A DNA stretch of 64,000 nt from Physella acuta (Eukaryota; Mollusca; Gastropoda; Physidae): assembly GCF_028476545.1 (NCBI RefSeq), contig NW_026732354.1, positions 62,001-126,000 of the forward strand, read 5' to 3'. Shown piece by piece: positions 22,501 to 37,100 of the stretch; the stretch's first letter is position 1; each line of letters begins with the position of its first letter. A program made the position numbers and the translations under genes. A model generated the notes under the pieces. The model saw only the letters and a program-made list of their open reading frames with translations, did no database searches and was not told the DNA's origin.

Positions 22501-23769
22501 ACAGTGGTCTACTATATGGAAATCAAGATTGCCGTTTGGTAGCCTTAAAGCAAGGATGTCTGAGGACTTCATGTACACATAGTCCACCTGTTTGCCGTAA
22601 GTTAGACGATTGAAAACAAAAGGACCTTGACTTACACAACACACGCCATGATCGCTCTCTCTAGGACCTGGTGTTCGGGACACGTGCATAACACCGTGAC
22701 GTTGTCTTTGCATATCTTGTAGCCCCAGCAACCGGTCTCAATTACACTGGTGTTGCCGGAGAGGTAGCACGGCTGCGGCGGCGACGTTGTAGTGACAATA
22801 GTTGAGGCGTCACAAGTATCAATTTTTTGTTGTCGGAGGACTCGGTAATCAGAACAGTCTTCACATAAAGTGGATTACAGAGAGGTAAAATAGTCGATAC
22901 TTTGATATTTAAAAATGGGAACATTTTTAACACTTAGATATTAAGAAATGGGGAAAATAATGAACACTTAGATATTAAGAAATGGGGAAAATAATTAACA
23001 CTTAGATATTAAGAAATGGGGAAAATAGCCAATACTTTAGTGTATTGAACTGGGGAAATAAATACCCTTTTAAACCTTACGGTGCAGAGAGCAAGGGAAG
23101 TAGAGTTAACCTGTTTCAGCGACCTCGGCATATGAAGGAATAGTGTGGTCAGCACTATTACTAACCGCCTTTACTTTTCCTAACGTGAGTTAGGTACCCA
23201 TCATAGCTGGGTGGGTTAAAGCACGACGTATTGTCTCTTGCTCGGAATTCGAACTCAAGCCTTCTTTCTTTGTAGTCGAATGTTCTACAGTATGAAAACA
23301 CGGTCCCATTTAACTTGGAAAATAGCCGATATTGTTTTGAATTGAGAAAATGGCTAGCTTTTAGGAGCTTTGAACTGCGAAAATAACCGACACTTAAGCC
23401 GTCTTCAGACTGATTACAATAGCCAGCTATAAAGGTTACATGCCTAGCCTAAACAACTCTGATATTTAGTTCTAATTTCTACATGGATTATATCACATAT
23501 CTTGATTAGGTCTAACAACTTAGATATTATCTGATTAACGAAAGCCAAAATGTATGATGATCGATGCTGCATTCTACTAAATCAATTTAAAAATCTATTT
23601 AAGATTTCGTAACGCCTAAATGGAACCGAAATTGTTTCAGTAGAAGCTATGTGGTGTGGATAATGGATACAGTGCTTGATTAGTAGAATAATGGATTATT
23701 TAGTGATTACAGACGAACCCCACCTGTGCAGGCGATGAAACCCAAGGCGAAAACAACGTAGAAAAACAT
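19599..23769 (-). CDS. Secreted peritrophin-like cysteine-rich protein, copy 1
   Basis: Minus-strand exons 23724-23769, 22636-22840, 20749-20827, 19837-19906 and 19599-19612 join with phases 1, 2, 0, 1 into 414 bases (137 residues). A 5' untranslated exon starts at about 23908. MFFYVVFALGFIACT is a signal peptide. The mature part shows GCWGYKICKDN ... LCTCPEH and then DGMYGVV ... CHTYTRC ... GEFYCP, matching the C-x2-Y-x2-C-x-G ... F-x-C-P pattern of CBM14 (peritrophin-A) chitin-binding domains; the first is degenerate. Likely an extracellular chitin- or glycan-binding protein. The last exon is the least sure: reading through the donor at 19836 gives a hydrophobic tail instead. The acceptor of the second exon differs from that in copies 2 and 3. 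A donor-seeded array starts after exon 3. Confidence 0.74.
20640..20748 (-). repeat. Donor-seeded repeat after exon 3 of copy 1, decayed
   Basis: On the minus strand the exon ends at gtggtgagtcttgggtggtg and diverged units of about 21 bases with gtgag/gtga cores follow. It is the counterpart of the clearer arrays in copies 2 and 3. Confidence 0.65.
21030..21200 (-). mobile_element. tRNA-like SINE fragment
   Basis: On the minus strand tggtcgaatggttgggc and gggttcaaatctatg are spaced like A and B boxes of a tRNA-derived promoter. It does not fold into a credible tRNA by eye, so SINE is preferred. Confidence 0.45.
21595..21755 (+). mobile_element. tRNA-like SINE with GAA-rich tail
   Basis: Has gtggtcgagtcggc (A-box-like) and cgagttcaaaccc (B-box-like) about 50 bases apart, then a tail aacgaagaagaagaagaaca. 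This arrangement fits a short tRNA-derived SINE. Confidence 0.55.
21996..22440 (-). mobile_element. Palindromic-ended MITE-like repeat, truncated
   Basis: An inverted relative of the repeat at 5345-6110, with ttctcgtacgcagagtatag at its edge and the internal blocks ataacttgagtaccgttac and ccggaaatag. The far end is missing. Confidence 0.55.
23060..23300 (+). mobile_element. tRNA-derived SINE
   Basis: Has gaagtagagttaacctg, gacctcggcatatgaagg, catcatagctgggtggg and ggaattcgaactc in the family order. It lies in intron 1 of the copy 1 gene; related insertions occur at corresponding places in units 2 and 3, so it predates the triplication. Confidence 0.68.
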
Positions 23770-24028
23770 GGCTGTCTTGTGTACTGACACGACTGGAACC
23801 TGTAGAATGACAAAAAATTTCTCAAACGGTTCCAGAACAACCAGAGTTCAAGCCTACAAGATGGCTGTGTGAGAGTGAGATTAGGGAAAGGTACTTGGCC
23901 TACTTACAGCCGTCAGGTGAAGATAAAACTACCAGGAAGTGACCATCGTCTCAAGAAAATGTTGCAAGTGTTAAGATAATTTTCTCTCTCAGTGAAGATG
24001 TTTACATAATATATTATATTTATTTTAG

Positions 24029-24031
<3 letters not shown>

Positions 24032-24072
<41 letters not shown>

Positions 24073-24094
24073 TTATTTATATATATATATATAC

Positions 24095-24172
<78 letters not shown>
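24032..24172. repeat. (AT)n microsatellite at the edge of unit 1
   Basis: Long AT run with short interruptions. The same junction (ttttaggga then ATAT) ends unit 2, where the LTR element is inserted. Confidence 0.92.
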
Positions 24173-24175
<3 letters not shown>

Positions 24176-24598
24176 GACTTCATGATGTATATTTTGTTGG
24201 TTGTGGTTAGGGTTATGTTTAATTTAGGGTTATGTGTTTTCTTTAACGTCGATATTTGCATATACACATTTAATTGACAAGTAATAATATTCCTAAACCC
24301 AGGCAATGCCGGGTTTGTGCTTCTTAATAAACTCACAAGTTATGGTTCTTTACAGATATGTTTTACACAGAGGTCAGTGTAGGTCATGGCCGGGACGGCT
24401 TTTATTCTTTTATTTTTCCTTTTGTTCTCTATTGTACTTATAAAACTCATGCATACAGTGTAAATAACTTTGTTCGGGTAGAAAATAAGCTTTTCTTCAG
24501 TTCCCACCTTATGTTGATATTTATAATGTATAAAAACATTATAAACAAACCGTATGGAATGTATCCGTCTCTATTCAAGCTCCTTTGATACCAGGACC

Positions 24599-26252
<1,654 letters not shown>

Positions 26253-26499
26253 CCAGGACCATCTCCTTCTATTTACACCTATGTCACGCCATGTGTTTTT
26301 CCCTTTATTTACATACTTTTGCCCATTATACTCTCTCTAAAAATTCTGTCGAGTAGGAATAAGAATATGGGCTACTTGTACTTTGTCGTCAGCCCATGAC
26401 ACTCCGTTCAAAGAGAGAAATAGACGAGTAAATCTTGAACCAAGCAGGATACCAGAGTTGTCTCCGTTTGTTTATGTTTCTCACTTTTTGATACACCAA

Positions 26500-27385
26500 G
26501 TTTATTATTTTTTTTTTTTGAACTTCTCTATCTTTCATATTGTGCTTAACGAACATTTTTGTCATCTTATAGGACAAAAAAGTATCCATTTGGTCATTTT
26601 CCAACTGCCTTTTTTGTTTCTGGCCATGGGTCACCACTGTGTCAATTTTTGATATCACAGATGAGGATGAAGCATATTCTAAGCCGTTGAAAGTAACAGA
26701 ATAGTATCTCCTAATGATTATTTTAATCACGTTTTTATGTCATTTTACTTTCTTCATTTTATTACTATGTATACACTTTATGATCATGTCTTTAAAAGTG
26801 TATAAAACTACAAAATAAATTGATTTTCTTTTATCTATATATAACAACCTTTTATTTAACTCACTTCTTCGTCAGTCTGTTGTCAGTCTGTGGTCAGTCT
26901 GTCTAGATCGAAACGCCGGAGTGAAATTGCAGGCACTTCTACTTGACAGATACGGTTCGTAATTAGTACGTCGGTCAAGACATAAAGACAATGCATTGTG
27001 AGATTAAATTTGACTTAATTGGATGCCTAATTCATTTTTTATGAATTAATTAAAATTTTGACCAAATTAGTAGGCATTTCTATCCAACCACACCACACGC
27101 GTCATTACGTTCAATAGCGCGTCATCACGTTCAATAGGCGCGCAATGGTTTTTAGTCATGAAACTCTATTGTAAATAAAAACATGTAAAGTACTAAAAAA
27201 AATTCATAAAAAACGTTTTAATAACAAGCTTTTATGTTCTAATGCCCTAAAATTAGAAAATAAATTATAGACTACTATTTAAATAACTATAAAGAAAAGC
27301 GTGGGCCTCTTCCTAAACATTAGTAAAGGTATCCAATATATACTTAAGTGACCCACGCTTTTCTTTTAAAGAAGGCATTGCATTG
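26500..27385. other. Spacer between units 1 and 2, no gene recognised
   Basis: AT-rich sequence. A minus-strand frame of 113 codons (26389-26730) is open but shows no family motif, signal peptide or splice support. The region also holds a short tandem cagtctgt run near 26874-26900. Confidence 0.45.
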
Positions 27386-28128
27386 TCTTTTATCACAACA
27401 TCCTTTCGTCTACCTGGTTTTTAGATAGATGAACTCTACTTCTACTGCGTCATGAACTGTATGGGCTATTAAAAATGTCAATAAAATACAACGTACTTCG
27501 CAGTAAATAACCAAAATGTATAATCTTTTATGTGGGCAAACATTTATTTCTTGACAAACATTCCCTCCCTTTGATAAACTTAACCTGTCAAAGTAGCAAA
27601 AAAAAAAAAAAAAATCCTGATGACGTCACTGTTTAGCCGACCACTGGCTTTACACCGCAAGGGGGCAGCACGTTGATAGGGTAGTCACATGTCCGGTCCT
27701 TATCGTTGAACACAGTGGCTGTGACGTAGGTAAATTAAGCGTTTGCACATACACAAAGAGATAATCAAATTAAACTTGTGCTCAGGGTTTATTTCAGATA
27801 TATATATAAACTCCGCAGGTGGGTTGGGGTGAAATATAAGAGGAAGGGTGCTGCAGTTGAAAGTTCAATGGGGGTGGGGCGGTCAATATGTTTAAAATTA
27901 ATATACATTTTTTTTTAAATGGTCCGGAGTAGGCAAAGTCCATGTGCTCAGCCCCCCCCCCCTCGACCTCCCCCCACTCCCAGCGAACCCAACCAAGGAG
28001 CGGTGGCTGAAAGTGATACTGAACACAATAGGATGCAGAATGGGGCATCTCTCTCACCAGATCCCTTATCTAGCCGCTAGACTTTAGGCATCTTCAGCCT
28101 TTATATTTCAGGACGCGTTGTGTTCCGA

Positions 28129-31100
28129 TTAATCTGGCCAATGCTAAATCTGATGCTGTAGTCTAGTGTGGTAGGCTTAACATTAACAATTACACCCGTA
28201 ACTACAAATATAAAGCCATGGTACTCAATGGTTATGAAAATTTAGTTTAGGGACAAGATTGCTTGAGTTAAAAAAAAAGGCGGGCATTAAATTCTCAGTG
28301 TCTGGTTACTACCTATTTAAAAGTAAAGTTAGTTTGAAATTTGTATGAAGGCGCAAGAATAAAAACACGTACTTGCAGGGCAGTAGAATTCACCAATAGA
28401 TACTCCACCTATACATCTCGTGTAAGTGTGGCATTTGTTCGCCTGAAATATTTTAAGGCTATAATTAATGGCTGAATTTAATTGGACAATTTAGCCGCTG
28501 TCAGACTAAATGTAGGTGAGATTTGGGTTTTGGGCAGGATGATGGTTAGTAAATATTGGATATGGTTTAAAGGGTCAGTAGATATTGGATAGGATTTAAG
28601 GGGTCGGGAGAAATTGACATGGATATTGAGGTTGTCTGTAAGTATGACGTCATTTTATCGGAGTAATTTCTTTCATAAGTCGAAATGTTTTGTGTGTAAA
28701 TGCGAGTCCAATATGTGTCTGTGTTTGTGTGATTATATGTCTGTATACTTGTGTCTTGTTTGAGTATGTCTGCATAATTATGTGTATAATTGTGTATACT
28801 GTGTCACCACCTAGACTCACAGTGTCACCATCTAGACTCATCGTGTCACCACCTAGACTCATCGGATCATTACCTAGACTCACCGTATCACCACCTAGAC
28901 TCACCGTGTTACCATAAAACCCGTCGCTCTTCCCTTTGCAAATGTTAATGTCCACTTGCGAACATTCATGTGAAGTGCTGGTCGCTGGACTGAAACAGAA
29001 CACCGTGAAACCACGTGACTATAACACCATGACACCATGTGACTAGTATACCATGAGACAACAAACTATAATACGACACCACGTAACTATAACACAATGA
29101 CATCACGTAACTATAATTAATAATAATAGTTTCGCTGTCTGTCTATCTATCTATCTGTCTGACAAGAACGCTCTAGAGAAAAGACAAGCAATTTAAAAAC
29201 ATGCATAGTAATTCGAAAAACGAAGTATGACGTCGACACATTTAGCGCACAGAGTAGAAAATAATCTCAAACCCAGAGAGTGCACACAGTTATATGACGT
29301 CATTGATTATCGTGTAAACATTCAATACAAAGGCAATTTGGTCTAATCTAAGTGGTTTGCGTGAAGAGTTTCTTGCATTCAATTCTTCGGGTAGGGGCGA
29401 AGCCCCACCCCCCGCGTAAGAACGTCTGAGCCCCTCCCCCTCCCCAACTCAAAAGAAATTTCCTCATCGATACTCTATAATAAAATTAATGTGTCTAATC
29501 TAAAAAGTGGTTTTCTTGCAATGGGACGGTAGACATGTTTTTTTTTTGGGGGGGGGGGGGGGGGGTGGAGGGGTGGGGTGGGGGGGTGGTGTGTGTGGGG
29601 GGGGGTGTGTGGGGGTGGTGTGTGGGGGGGTGGGGGTGGTGTGTGGGGGGTGGGTTGGTTTCAGTGTTTCTTTCAGACTTTTTCCTCCCCGGAGAGGGGT
29701 GGGGGTACTTGAAATTTTCGGGGGCGGGGGTAGAATTTTCTGGGAGGGGGCGGACACTGGAAAAAGTATATAATTATATTTCGTTGAATGGGACGGTAGA
29801 CATGGTTTTTTTTTTGGGGGGGGGGCGGTGGAGGGGGGGGGGGGTTGGAGGGGTGGGGTGGGGGGGTGGGGGTGGGGGGGGCGGTGTGTGGAGGGGGTGG
29901 TGTGTGTGGGGGGTGGGGGTGGGGGGTGGGGATGGTGTGTGGGGGTGGGGGTGGTGTGTGGTGGGGGGGGTGGGGGTGGTGTCTGGGGGTCGGGGGGGGG
30001 TGGGGGTGGGGGTGGTGTGTGGGGGGGTGGGTTGGTTTTAGTTTAGAGAAAAGAGACAGCACTATCAGCCTAGCGCCCGTTGTACCCTTCCTCAACGGGC
30101 CATTTTTCTCGTATATAATATAAATATAATATCATGACACTACTTGACACCGCGTTACTACAATACTATGACACCACATTTAGGAGACCTAAATACAACA
30201 AGTCCATATTTTAAAAAAAAATTCTGTGTTTAAAGCTTTCACTATTTTTTAAACAGATCTTCCTTAAAGGTATCGAACTTCGTATTATAGTGTATCTTTA
30301 CATAAATGTTTTTCTACAATTTAATGCACTGATACAGTGTGAATAAGTTCTAGTTAAGAACAAAGTCGCTATTATCGAAGAAGCTTAAAGAAAGGCAACA
30401 ACTGCATGACACTTAGATTTGTATGCACCTTGGTGGATTGTTTTCTTTGTGTCTGAATATGGAACAATGGGGGGGGGGGGTGGGATTGTTCTCAAACCCT
30501 GGTTCTTCTACCCCAAAACAATATTTTTTTCATTATATATAGGCTTGTGAAAGGGGGCTGGGGTGTAAATCTATAATACGTCAAGAGATCTGAGGCGAAT
30601 CTACTGAGGCCATGCAACATTGGTCCGCTATATGGTCATCAAGATTGCCGTTTGTTAGACGTAAAGCCAGAGTTTCTTCCAGGCATCTCTTCGGGGGGGG
30701 GGGGGGGGGGGGGGCTTAGCCCCCCCCCCCCCGAACGAAATGAAATTTATATAATTTATATAGAAAATGTATACTTTTAACAGTGTCCGCCCCCCCCCCG
30801 CCCCCAAAGAAGGTCTACCGCCCCCCCCCCCCCCCCCGAAAATTTCAAGTGCCCCCCCCCCCCCGGAGAAAAAAGTCTGGAAGAAACACTGCGTAAAGCA
30901 AGAATGGCCGAGGACTTAATGTACAAATAGTCCACCTGTTTGCCGTAAGTTAGAAGATTGAAAACTAAAGGACCTTGACTTACTCAACACATGACAGAGT
31001 CGCTCTCTCCATGACCAGTGGGGGTAAACACTTGAAGGTCACCTGGATGTTGTTGTAGCACTGCTTGTAACCCCAGCAAGCGATCTCCAACACGTCGTTG

Positions 31101-33343
31101 TTGTAACACGGCAGCGGCGTCGTATTGTCCTGACCGCAGACTCCAACTGAGGAGTCACAAAAATCAGCTTTTGGTGTTGTTGTATTCGGTAAAAATAACA
31201 ATGTTCAAATAAAGTGGATTAGATAGAATGAAATAGTTGTTTCTTAGGTGTTTTGAACTGGGAAAATAGCCAACACTTATATATTTAGAAATGGGAAAAT
31301 AGCCAACATGTAGATGTTTAGAAATGGGGAAATTAGAGTACCTTACGGGCCATTGTCTCGTCACATGAAGAGATAGTGTGGTCAACACTATGCCCAGCTA
31401 CTTTTACTTTCCCTAAAGGTATTCAGGTACACATCAGAGCTGGGTCGACTCAAGCACGTCGTAAGGTCTCTTGCTCGGGATCCAAATTCGAGACTTTTTG
31501 CTTTGAAATCGAACGCTGTACAATAAAAAAAAAAAGACAAACGGTCCGATACATCTTGGGAAATAGCCAACACTTAATTGTTTTAAATTGAGAAAGCATC
31601 TAAATTTTATGTGTTTTAACCTCGAAAAAAACCGACACTAAAGCCGTCTTCAGATTGATTGCAATAGCCAGTTATAAAAGTTTACGTGAATCGATTGATC
31701 GACGGTGATATTTACTGTTGATTTCTACTTGGAAATATCCCATATCTTTAATTCAGTTTTTATTATCCTTGATATTATCTAATTTTACGCAAAACAGTGG
31801 CGTAGTTACCGTAAAGCTAGCGTAAGCAAGGCATAGGGGTCCAAGGCAAATATGGCCCATTTTCCCTCTTTAATTGTTTAAAAACTTTTATTTTGGAATT
31901 TTAATATTTGTACTTTAAAAATAAGTTTAAAAAAGAAACGGAAATCTAGTTTCTTTTCTACTGTAGAAATAATAAAAAAATCCAAAAAAGGCCCTCAAAA
32001 CTTTCTTACTGGGGAGGGGGGTGTACAAGGCCCATCGGTATTAATAACACTATAGGCATTGTTGCATTGTCGGGCAAGTCGTTGAGAGAATAAGTCTATA
32101 AACAAACTTTAACATTGACTTTTTTGGGAGATTGGCATCCGGCACCCGCAAATTTATACGCGCCGCTAAAAACTCTCTACAGCAACGCCAAAAACCTGCA
32201 CCCCCTCCCCTCTCAATTCTCTGTCCTCACCATATTCCATCCAATTAGAACTACAATTGAGCCATCTTTTTAAAAATAAGGCGGTTCGGTTTGCCACCAA
32301 GTGTTTCCCAGCAGCTTTCAAAACAACCCCCCCCCCCCACCATGAGCACTACGGCACATACACTTGTTTTAATGAGCGCCATGCACTAGGGATACGGAGG
32401 GCTACTATAATCAATGGCGAAAGAAAATAAGAGGTGTCCTCCAGCCACGTCTCCAGTATTATACAGTTGGGCGCCTCAAATCTCTCCATTATGATGATGT
32501 TATTAAACAAGTTGTAGATATACCCTTTGGGTCAGTAGCTTGGCCATCATAAGTATCGAACATACATAAGCAGCTAAAATGGACTTCAAGGAACATATTA
32601 ATCACTTTCCAAATGTATAAGATAGAATAAAAGCAAACCTAAATAAATCATGAGCAACTTTTTAAAATTGTGTATTTCGTTAGTGGCGTCACAAGGTTCG
32701 ATATCACCCGATGCGTTTAGTGAGTGTCACCCCCACCCCGTCTAACAATTTTGCATTTCTGGTGGAGTGTTACCCCCTCTCCTTAATATTTTATTATTTT
32801 AACTGAATAAAACATGGTTTTGACAGTTTTCGTCATGGTGTCACGCCTAAATTGTGAGGCCCCCGCCTCGTGAAGCTACTGTGTTAGGTTACTTAAAGGT
32901 TACAGACTTACAGTTAATTTGTTAGTTTTTTTTTTCATAAAAGTTATAGAAAATCAAAGGTATTTTACGCTACGTGGTACTACATAATAATACCGTATAA
33001 ATACACAAGTATGGACGTATAAAATACACAATTTACAGATTAACGCAGGGGCCCAATAATAATTTTTGCATAGGGGCCCAAAAATCCTAGCTACGCCACT
33101 GAAGCAAAATACAGGATTTTTTTCAAATGCTGTATTCTTTTATCATTTATTTTAAAAACCTATTAAAAATTCCCTTAAGCCTAATTAGAAGCTAAATTTT
33201 TTAATTAGAAGGTATATGGTGTGATTTATGGATAAGCTGCTTAATTAGTAGAATAATGGTTTAATTGGTGACTACATTGATTACAAACCAATCCCACCTG
33301 TGCAGACGATGAAACCCAAGGCAAAGACGTAATAGAAAAACAT
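28129..33343 (-). CDS. Secreted peritrophin-like cysteine-rich protein, copy 2
   Basis: Minus-strand exons 33298-33343, about 30984-31167, 28905-28989, 28373-28442 and 28129-28133 join to 390 bases (129 residues), with phases 1, 2, 0, 1. A 5' untranslated exon ends with a donor at 33478-33483. MFFYYVFALGFIVCTA is a signal peptide. The mature chain has ACWGYKQCYNN ... TFKCLPP and then CKGKSDGFYGN ... CHTYTRC ... GEFYCP, the cysteine pattern of two peritrophin-A/CBM14-like modules, the second near canonical. A secreted chitin- or glycan-binding role is inferred. The final exon would add only one residue before TAA; an unspliced read-through would instead add a short tail. Introns hold several transposons absent from copy 3. 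The second exon shares its acceptor with copy 3. Confidence 0.75.
28797..28904 (-). repeat. Donor-seeded minisatellite after exon 3 of copy 2
   Basis: On the minus strand the exon ends aacacg and about five units of gtgagtctaggtggtgacac follow, each beginning with the donor sequence GTGAGT or a close variant. Confidence 0.88.
29117..30135. mobile_element. Composite insertion of about 1 kb in unit 2
   Basis: Absent from unit 3, where the flanks join directly (actataat then atcatgacac). It contains a gtctgtctatctatc motif, a G-rich MITE fragment with ttcagtgtttctttcag (about 29664) and two blocks of G/GT-rich repeat (29545-29660 and 29815-30040). It codes for nothing convincing. Confidence 0.55.
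29545..30040 (+). repeat. G-rich (ggggtggtgtgtgg)n blocks
   Basis: Two blocks of almost pure G and T units such as gtggtgtgtggggggtgggg surround a MITE fragment, each preceded by the same gggacggtagacatg, so the block was duplicated. Potential quadruplex-forming sequence. Confidence 0.8.
30668..30891. mobile_element. hAT-like MITE with exact 8-base target duplication
   Basis: Starts cagagtttcttccagg and ends ctggaagaaacactg with C/G homopolymer blocks and an AT-rich core. Flanks repeat cgtaaagc exactly. Unit 3 lacks the insertion and shows the empty site (taaacttaaagcaagaatgg), which confirms mobility after the duplication. Confidence 0.88.
31340..31550 (+). mobile_element. tRNA-derived SINE in unit 2
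   Basis: Carries the landmarks catcagagctgggtcgactc and gggatccaaattcgagac. It is orthologous within the duplication to the copy at 43885-44090. Confidence 0.62.
31795..33101. mobile_element. 1.3-kb hAT-like non-autonomous element
   Basis: Ends cagtggcgtag and ctacgccactg; flanks acgcaaaa and aagcaaaa are an 8-base duplication with one mismatch. It contains no transposase. A smaller relative (about 32690-32880, tagtggcgtcacaagg ... gaagctactg) is nested in it. Unit 3 lacks it. Confidence 0.8.
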
Positions 33344-33601
33344 GGCTGTCTTGTCTACTAACACGACTCGAACCTGTAGAATGAGAATATTTTTTTCTCA
33401 AACGGTTCCAGAACAATCAGATTTCAAGCCTGCAAGATGACTGTGTGCGATTGAGATAAGGGAAAGGTACTTGGTCTACTTACGGCCGCCAGGTGAGGCA
33501 AACACCACCAGGAAGTGACCAACGTCTTAAGAAAATGTTGGAAGTGTTCAGATTATTTTCTCTCTCATTGATGATGTTTACACAATGGTAGCGTTGATTT
33601 T

Positions 33602-33605
<4 letters not shown>

Positions 33606-33656
<51 letters not shown>
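33606..33656. repeat. (AT)n microsatellite at the LTR element's left edge
   Basis: Pure AT run directly before the 5' LTR; another AT run follows the 3' LTR, so the element landed inside an AT array. Confidence 0.92.
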
Positions 33657-33658
<2 letters not shown>

Positions 33659-34166
33659 TGTAACTAGTGTAGTTACCATACTATTGTAAGAACGTATTAC
33701 AGTCTGATGCAACAGTTGCAGGACTGATAACGAACACCAGGCCGCTGCGCAGTTAATAGTTCTGATGCAACAAATGGTAATTATTACGTATACGAGGGGA
33801 TGATGGGAAGGCGACTGGTAGAGAGAGGCAGAACCCAGTTGGTTACTGAACGGTGTAGACGTGTGTGATTCGTGAGAATAGGAACGATGGACACGTGCAT
33901 TCTGTTATGTTAGGACTAGTGAGGACAGTGGGGGTCAGTTGGTTCATTGTATTCTTGTGGAACATTGGTGCATTGTTATGTGGAGCATTTCTATTGATTC
34001 ATGTAATAAAGAGATCAATGTAAACCTGCATTTCCGAGTATCTATATTGTGGTCGATGTTGTGTGCTGGTCAAAGGTAGCACGAGTAAATACACTCGGTA
34101 ACATTTGGCGCTGTCAGCAGTGAAATCGGTAACATTTGGCACTACAAGTAAATAGACTCGGTAACA
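33659..34166 (+). repeat. 5' LTR of the Gypsy element
   Basis: 508 bases, same length as the 3' copy. Contains aataaagagatcaatg near its right part, a candidate poly(A) signal, and two aacatttggc motifs near the end. Confidence 0.92.
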
Positions 34167-37100
34167 TTTGGCGTCGTCGAGCAGAAGAATTCAACTAGAC
34201 CTGCCGCTTTAGGCACCCATTATCAACCTAGTTAATAACTGTGTTTCGTGTGTGTGAATTCGGACATTCAGGAACAGGGAAAAGTATTCTTACATACACG
34301 GTAGGAAAGGTCTTTTTTTTTTTTTACTCAAAGAATTAAAATTAGAATGTCTACTCTGGACGAAAAGCAGACCCATATTGTGGTCCTGCCCAGAGAGTCC
34401 CACATCAACAAATTTTACGGGGACGGTGATCCAACCTTAACCAACAGGTTCAGTGAAGAGGTCAGGGCTGCCTGGGCCTCGAGATACATGGCACCAGAGG
34501 AAAGATTAAGATTGTTGATGGGCAGTATAGGAGAGCCGGTTAGGGCAGAGGTCAAATGCCACGATAAAACCATCCAAACAGATCCAGATAAGGTGCTAGA
34601 TCTAATTATGGAGACCTTTGGGGAGAGACGGTCGGGATCGCAACTGCTATCGGGGTTCGTAGGCTTAAAGCAGAGAATGGCGGAGAGTGTGATGGAGTAT
34701 TCACACCGAATGAACAGGGCCTTTGATGCGGTAAAGGGCAAAACACCCGACATTGATGTGCGCCTACTGAGGGACCATTTCATCGAGGGGCTAGCAACCC
34801 CTATCTTAAGGAGATATTTGAGAGAAGAGGTCTATAAAGACCCACAGTTGACCTTCCTTCAGGTCAGGAACTCAGCGATCCGCAGGTCCGAGGATGAGGA
34901 CCAATCGAACTGTTCGGTAGACAAAGTCTCTGTGCCGGAACAGAAACAATCCCCACCCACAGGGACCGGCACGATGGAAACCATGATGGCTCAACTGTTG
35001 GCCCACCTGGATAAGGTTGACCAACGATTGGAGAGGTTAGAAAGCAGGTCAACAGCAGAGAATCAGGGCAAAAACGGGACAAAACATAGACAGGTTAGAC
35101 AGCCGCGACCTGCTGGTCCATCACTCCAGTGGACAGCTGACGGTAGACCAATCTGCCTGTCCTGCTCACAACCCGGACATATGGCACGGGACTGTCAGGG
35201 GAAACGATCGCCTTATGTAAGGCAGGGTAAGGCTACAGAGCGGCGAGGTTATGGCTTAAGAAACAAAATGGGACAAACAATGAAAGAGTCTCAAACAAGA
35301 CTCGAAGAGAAATTATCAGATATTGAAAAAATGAACTGTGAAATGAACTTGGATGTTAAAAAGTTTCAAGTGAACAATTTGTTGGCTGAGAAAAAGGATG
35401 ATAAGGAAGTAATTGGTAGACTTAATAATGAGATCTCAAGGTTAACCATGAAACTGGATAGGGAAAGTTCATGCAAATTAAAAGCACAGGAGAAATGTTC
35501 ATCTTTAGAGTGTCTGTTATCTGAAGAAGAAAATAGAAAATTTGTACCTGGTTTTGCAAAAATTGCCGCACCGTTGCATGACTTGGTAAACAAAATGACA
35601 AAGAAACACAGTAAGGAGAAAAAGAAAGGCAAAACACAACTGATAGGTGAATTATGGACTGAGGAATGCCTGAACTCGTTTAAGCTACTGAAAAATGCTT
35701 TGACCGAGGCGCCGATATTAGGATACGCAGACTTTGACAAACCATTTCGGCTAGAAATTGACGCCAGCTCTAAAGGTCTGGGAGCTGTACTATCACAACA
35801 ACAAGAGCAAGGTTCCAGGGTTATTGCGTATGCCAGTCGAGCTCTGAAGGAAACAGAGAAGAACATGACAAATTACTGCGCCATGAAACTAGAACTTTTG
35901 ACATTAAAATGGGCTGTGACTGAAAAATTCAGGGACTATCTATTAGGTGCTAAATGTGTGGTATACACTGACAATAACCCCCTGAGTCACCTACAGACAG
36001 CAAAGTTGGGATCCATCGAACAGCGATGGGCAGCAGAATTGGCACTCTTTGACCTAGAGATAAAATATCGCCCGGGGCGGTCCAATGGCAATGCGGACGC
36101 TTTATCAAGGAATCCTTATGAGAGACCGGGCGATGAGGAAGAAACGCTGACAGGAATATGTGAGGTCAGAGCGTCAACAGATATCCCTCACGGGGTGCAA
36201 GTGATGCAAAACGGGCAGACTGTGGTGGAGCACATATCCACAGAGCCCCGACATATGGACATCAGTGATTTTAATTGCCTTAATAATAAAGAGATAAGAG
36301 ATGCCCAGAGAACGGATAGTGGGTTACAGCCGCTGTTGAAATACGTCCAGGAACAAAAATTCCCAAGAAGAAGGGAAAGAGAACAGTTTGGTCGGGAAAC
36401 AAAGAAACTACTGAGTCAGTGGGACCGTCTCAGTATAAAAGATGGTGTTCTCATGCGGAGAATTCATGACCAAATAGACGGGACAATACACCAGGTGGTG
36501 GTGCCTGGACAGTTACGAGAAGAAGTGCTAAAGGTGGCACATGACAGGGCGGGACACCAGGGTCAGGACAGGACGCACAAAATATTACGACGGCGGTGCT
36601 ATTGGCCCAATATGGAGATGGAGGTCAAACGCCATTGTGAGGCTTGTGTGAGGTGTCAGCATGCGAAAATGCCAGTTGTCAAAATGAGACAGCCATCAGG
36701 ACACTTACTGGCGACAAAACCACTAGAGATTGTGGCAATGGACTTTACGTCGTTGGAACAATCATCGGATGGGACGGAACATGTGTTGGTGATGACGGAC
36801 GTATTCACCAAATGGACTGTCGCGGTGCCCACACGAGATCAGACGGCCAAAACAGTGGCAAAGGTCTTAATAGAACACTGGTTCATCAAATATGGCATAC
36901 CAAGACAATTACACTCTGACCAAGGAAGGGCCTTCGAGTCAGAAGTAATTAACCAACTGTGCAGCCACTACGGGATCAACAAATCTAGAACAACCACATA
37001 TAATCCTAAAGGAAACGGACAGTGCGAGCGGTTCAACCGCAGCATGCATGATTTGCTGCGTACTCTAGAACCTGAACAGAAAAAACGTTGGCCTGATTTT

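Larger units (their letters stand above)
18885..24010. repeat. Segmental duplication unit 1
   Basis: The block from tcacgccatccttacatata to tttattttaggga is repeated, with insertions and deletions, at about 27390-33605 (unit 2) and 40436-44700 (unit 3). Each unit carries one minus-strand chitin-binding-like gene. Shared landmarks in order are gggggcagcacgttgat, ctctcaccagatcccttatc, the four exons, and the 5' untranslated exon. Confidence 0.88.
27390..33605. repeat. Segmental duplication unit 2
   Basis: Collinear with units 1 and 3 and closest to unit 3. Relative to unit 3 it has gained a block of about 1 kb at about 29117-30135, a hAT-like MITE at 30668-30891 and a 1.3-kb hAT-like element at 31795-33101. 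It ends at tttagggatata, where the LTR element begins shortly after. Confidence 0.88.

Noticed and set aside
24200-24235. Telomere-like ttaggg words
   Set aside because: Only two or three scattered gttagggtta words, not a tandem telomeric array.
29673-30095. Proline/histidine-rich minus-strand frame
   Set aside because: Lies in G/GT-rich repeat blocks of a transposon-derived insertion.
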